A stretch of DNA of 15,724 bases from GCA-020344555 sp964548955 (GTDB taxonomy: Bacteria; Planctomycetota; Phycisphaerae; UBA1845): the NCBI GenBank assembly GCA_964548955.1, contig CAZJTP010000102.1:1-15724 (forward strand). Reading direction: 5' to 3'. Within the stretch, counting starts at the first letter, position 1. Each line of letters begins with the position of its first letter. Under the pieces are notes generated by a model. It saw only the letters and a program-made list of their open reading frames with translations. It was not told the origin of the DNA and made no database searches. The position numbers and the translations under genes are program-made. Shown piece after piece: positions 14,610 to 15,724 of this stretch.

Positions 14610-15434
14610 ATGTCTCGCTTGGTAATCAGCATTGCTTTACTGACGCTGCCAACCGCGTCGAATGACGATCTGCTCGTTTGCGAATCGCAGTACTATGTAA
14701 TCGAGACCGAGCTACCGGTGGAGCGGGCCAAGTTCATCGGATGGGTGATGGATGCCACCGGCAAGGAATACGCCCGGAGGTTCCGAGGATTCAGAGGCTC
14801 CGTCCGGCAGAAGCCGAAGGTGAGGGTATTTCTCGACAAGGATCGTTACATTGCGGCGTTGGCCCGGGCGTGTGGCGAACCGAATGTAAACACACGGGGC
14901 TACTACTGCGGCGTTGACGGAATCGTCTACACATACGAGGGTGACGGGCTCGAGCGAATCCTCAAGCACGAGTGCTTCCACCAGTTTGCCGAGCGGACGA
15001 TCGGCGGCCGTCTGCCCAGATGGACGCATGAGGGGCTGGCCCAGTACTTTGAGGAAGGCATCTTCGAGGCTAAGAACGGCCGGCTGAAGGTCGGGGCGGT
15101 TCCGGCGCGGCGTGTCGTGCTGCTGAGGGAAGCCGCGAAGGAGAAGAAGCTGTTTCCCGTCGACCAGCTCCTGCACATAACCGCCCGGCAATGGCGTAAC
15201 AACATGGCCAACGAGCGGGTCCGGATCCAATACAGCCAGGTGTGGCTGCTGTGCCATTTCCTGATTCACGGGGATGGTGGCAAATATGCGTCACTGCTCG
15301 ACGACTTCCTTGGCCACATCGACCGTGGCCTCGATGCAGACTCCGCGTTCGAGCGCGTCTTCGGCCCCGACACCAAGCCTCTGGACAAAAAGCTCGAAGA
15401 ATACCTGGACAAACTCAAGCCGCGCGAGCCGTAG
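14610..15434 (+). CDS. DUF1570-like secreted metallopeptidase-like protein
   Basis: A 274-residue protein with a short N-terminal hydrophobic segment (about 1-17), probably a signal peptide. The centre carries a zinc-peptidase signature: HECFHQF (H120, E121, H124) and, 17 residues later, WTHEGLAQYFE with E141 placed as the third zinc ligand of gluzincins. This pattern matches DUF1570 proteins, which are numerous in planctomycetes and whose substrates are unknown. The C-terminal part (about 165-270) is helical, with charged repeats (KKLEEYLDKLK). ATG at 14610 has GAG/AGG-type purines 3-8 bases upstream. It stands alone, just after the palindrome cluster. Peptidase activity is inferred from the motif only. 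Confidence 0.85.
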   Translation: MSRLVISIALLTLPTASNDDLLVCESQYYVIETELPVERAKFIGWVMDATGKEYARRFRGFRGSVRQKPKVRVFLDKDRYIAALARACGEPNVNTRGYYCGVDGIVYTYEGDGLERILKHECFHQFAERTIGGRLPRWTHEGLAQYFEEGIFEAKNGRLKVGAVPARRVVLLREAAKEKKLFPVDQLLHITARQWRNNMANERVRIQYSQVWLLCHFLIHGDGGKYASLLDDFLGHIDRGLDADSAFERVFGPDTKPLDKKLEEYLDKLKPREP

Positions 15435-15687
15435 GCGTGGTGCATGGCACAACTCATACGAATTCCAATAATAGGTCGCGCTTCCGACCAGAGCCGCGAC
15501 TGTCAAGGAGCGGACATGCCGCAGGCAAGACATCGCCTCGGGCCGCCGGACATGCTACGACAAAGCGCACTTTAATAATGGGACGCGTATCAGAACTCGG
15601 CCTGCCGTAGTGAGCCGACCGGCAGCCTTAGCTGTGGGCGCGCTCAGGGCTGCCTACCATCACCTGTCCCTGGAAGGATGACCGACG
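15435..15687. other. Non-coding stretch near the right edge
   Basis: About 250 bp after the DUF1570-like gene. It contains an inverted repeat GGCAGCC (15621-15627) and GGCTGCC (15648-15654) with a 20-base loop and no T-run, and an AT-rich TTTAATAAT near 15572-15580 that could be a -10 element. No gene is supported. Confidence 0.45.
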
Positions 15688-15724
15688 GTGGCACAGCCAC
15701 AGAATCCACGGGAACGCGCTTCCC
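15688..15724 (+). CDS. Possible start of a gene cut by the window edge
   Basis: GTG at 15688 opens a frame reading VAQPQNPRERAS to the edge, with GGAAGGA (15672-15678) 9 bases upstream. An ATG at 15678 opens another frame but touches the same purine run, which is too close. Twelve residues cannot be assigned to a family. Confidence 0.3.
   Translation, partial: MAQPQNPRERAS

Overview
The window (15,724 bp, GC-rich) looks like a chromosomal segment of a planctomycete, perhaps a Phycisphaerae-type lineage. This is an inference from gene content: a PEP-CTERM protein, a DUF1570-type secreted metallopeptidase-like protein, an ECF sigma factor paired with an unrecognised membrane protein, weak or absent Shine-Dalgarno sequences on several genes, and GC-rich palindromic intergenic repeats. 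No 16S rRNA or other decisive marker is present.

Layout. (1) 50-1658: an apparently complete IS5-family insertion sequence with terminal inverted repeats and a 6-bp target duplication. (2) 1988-8795, all minus strand: read in transcription order, a membrane diadenylate cyclase (cdaA) overlaps a CdaR/YbbR-like membrane protein; then come ribosomal protein S15 (rpsO), polynucleotide phosphorylase (pnp) and an NtrC-type sigma-54 activator. cdaA-cdaR and rpsO-pnp are classic conserved pairs. (3) 9271-9343: tRNA-Arg(UCU) on the plus strand. (4) 9681-11372, plus strand: an ECF sigma factor followed 3 bp later by a single-pass membrane protein, closed by a strong intrinsic terminator at 11438-11470 that probably serves both strands. 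(5) 11510-12181, minus: an SRAP (HMCES/YedK) protein that protects abasic sites. (6) 12434-13066, plus: trmB, tRNA m7G46 methyltransferase. (7) 13134-13784, minus: a PEP-CTERM secreted protein. (8) 14331-14533: a symmetric cluster of six short GC palindromes. (9) 14610-15434, plus: a DUF1570-like secreted protein with HExxH and a downstream glutamate. (10) A possible gene start runs off the right edge.

Working together. The minus-strand block combines c-di-AMP synthesis with RNA turnover and translation housekeeping. The sigma factor and its partner look like a self-contained envelope-sensing pair. The remaining genes seem to be independent single-gene units. The most unusual points are the D-L-G sequence where diadenylate cyclases normally have D-G-A, the uncharacterised sigma-factor partner protein, the six-palindrome mirror-image repeat, and two genes whose best -10 elements sit only 6-8 bp before the start codon, suggesting leaderless mRNAs. 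I found no CRISPR array, phage or clear defence system.
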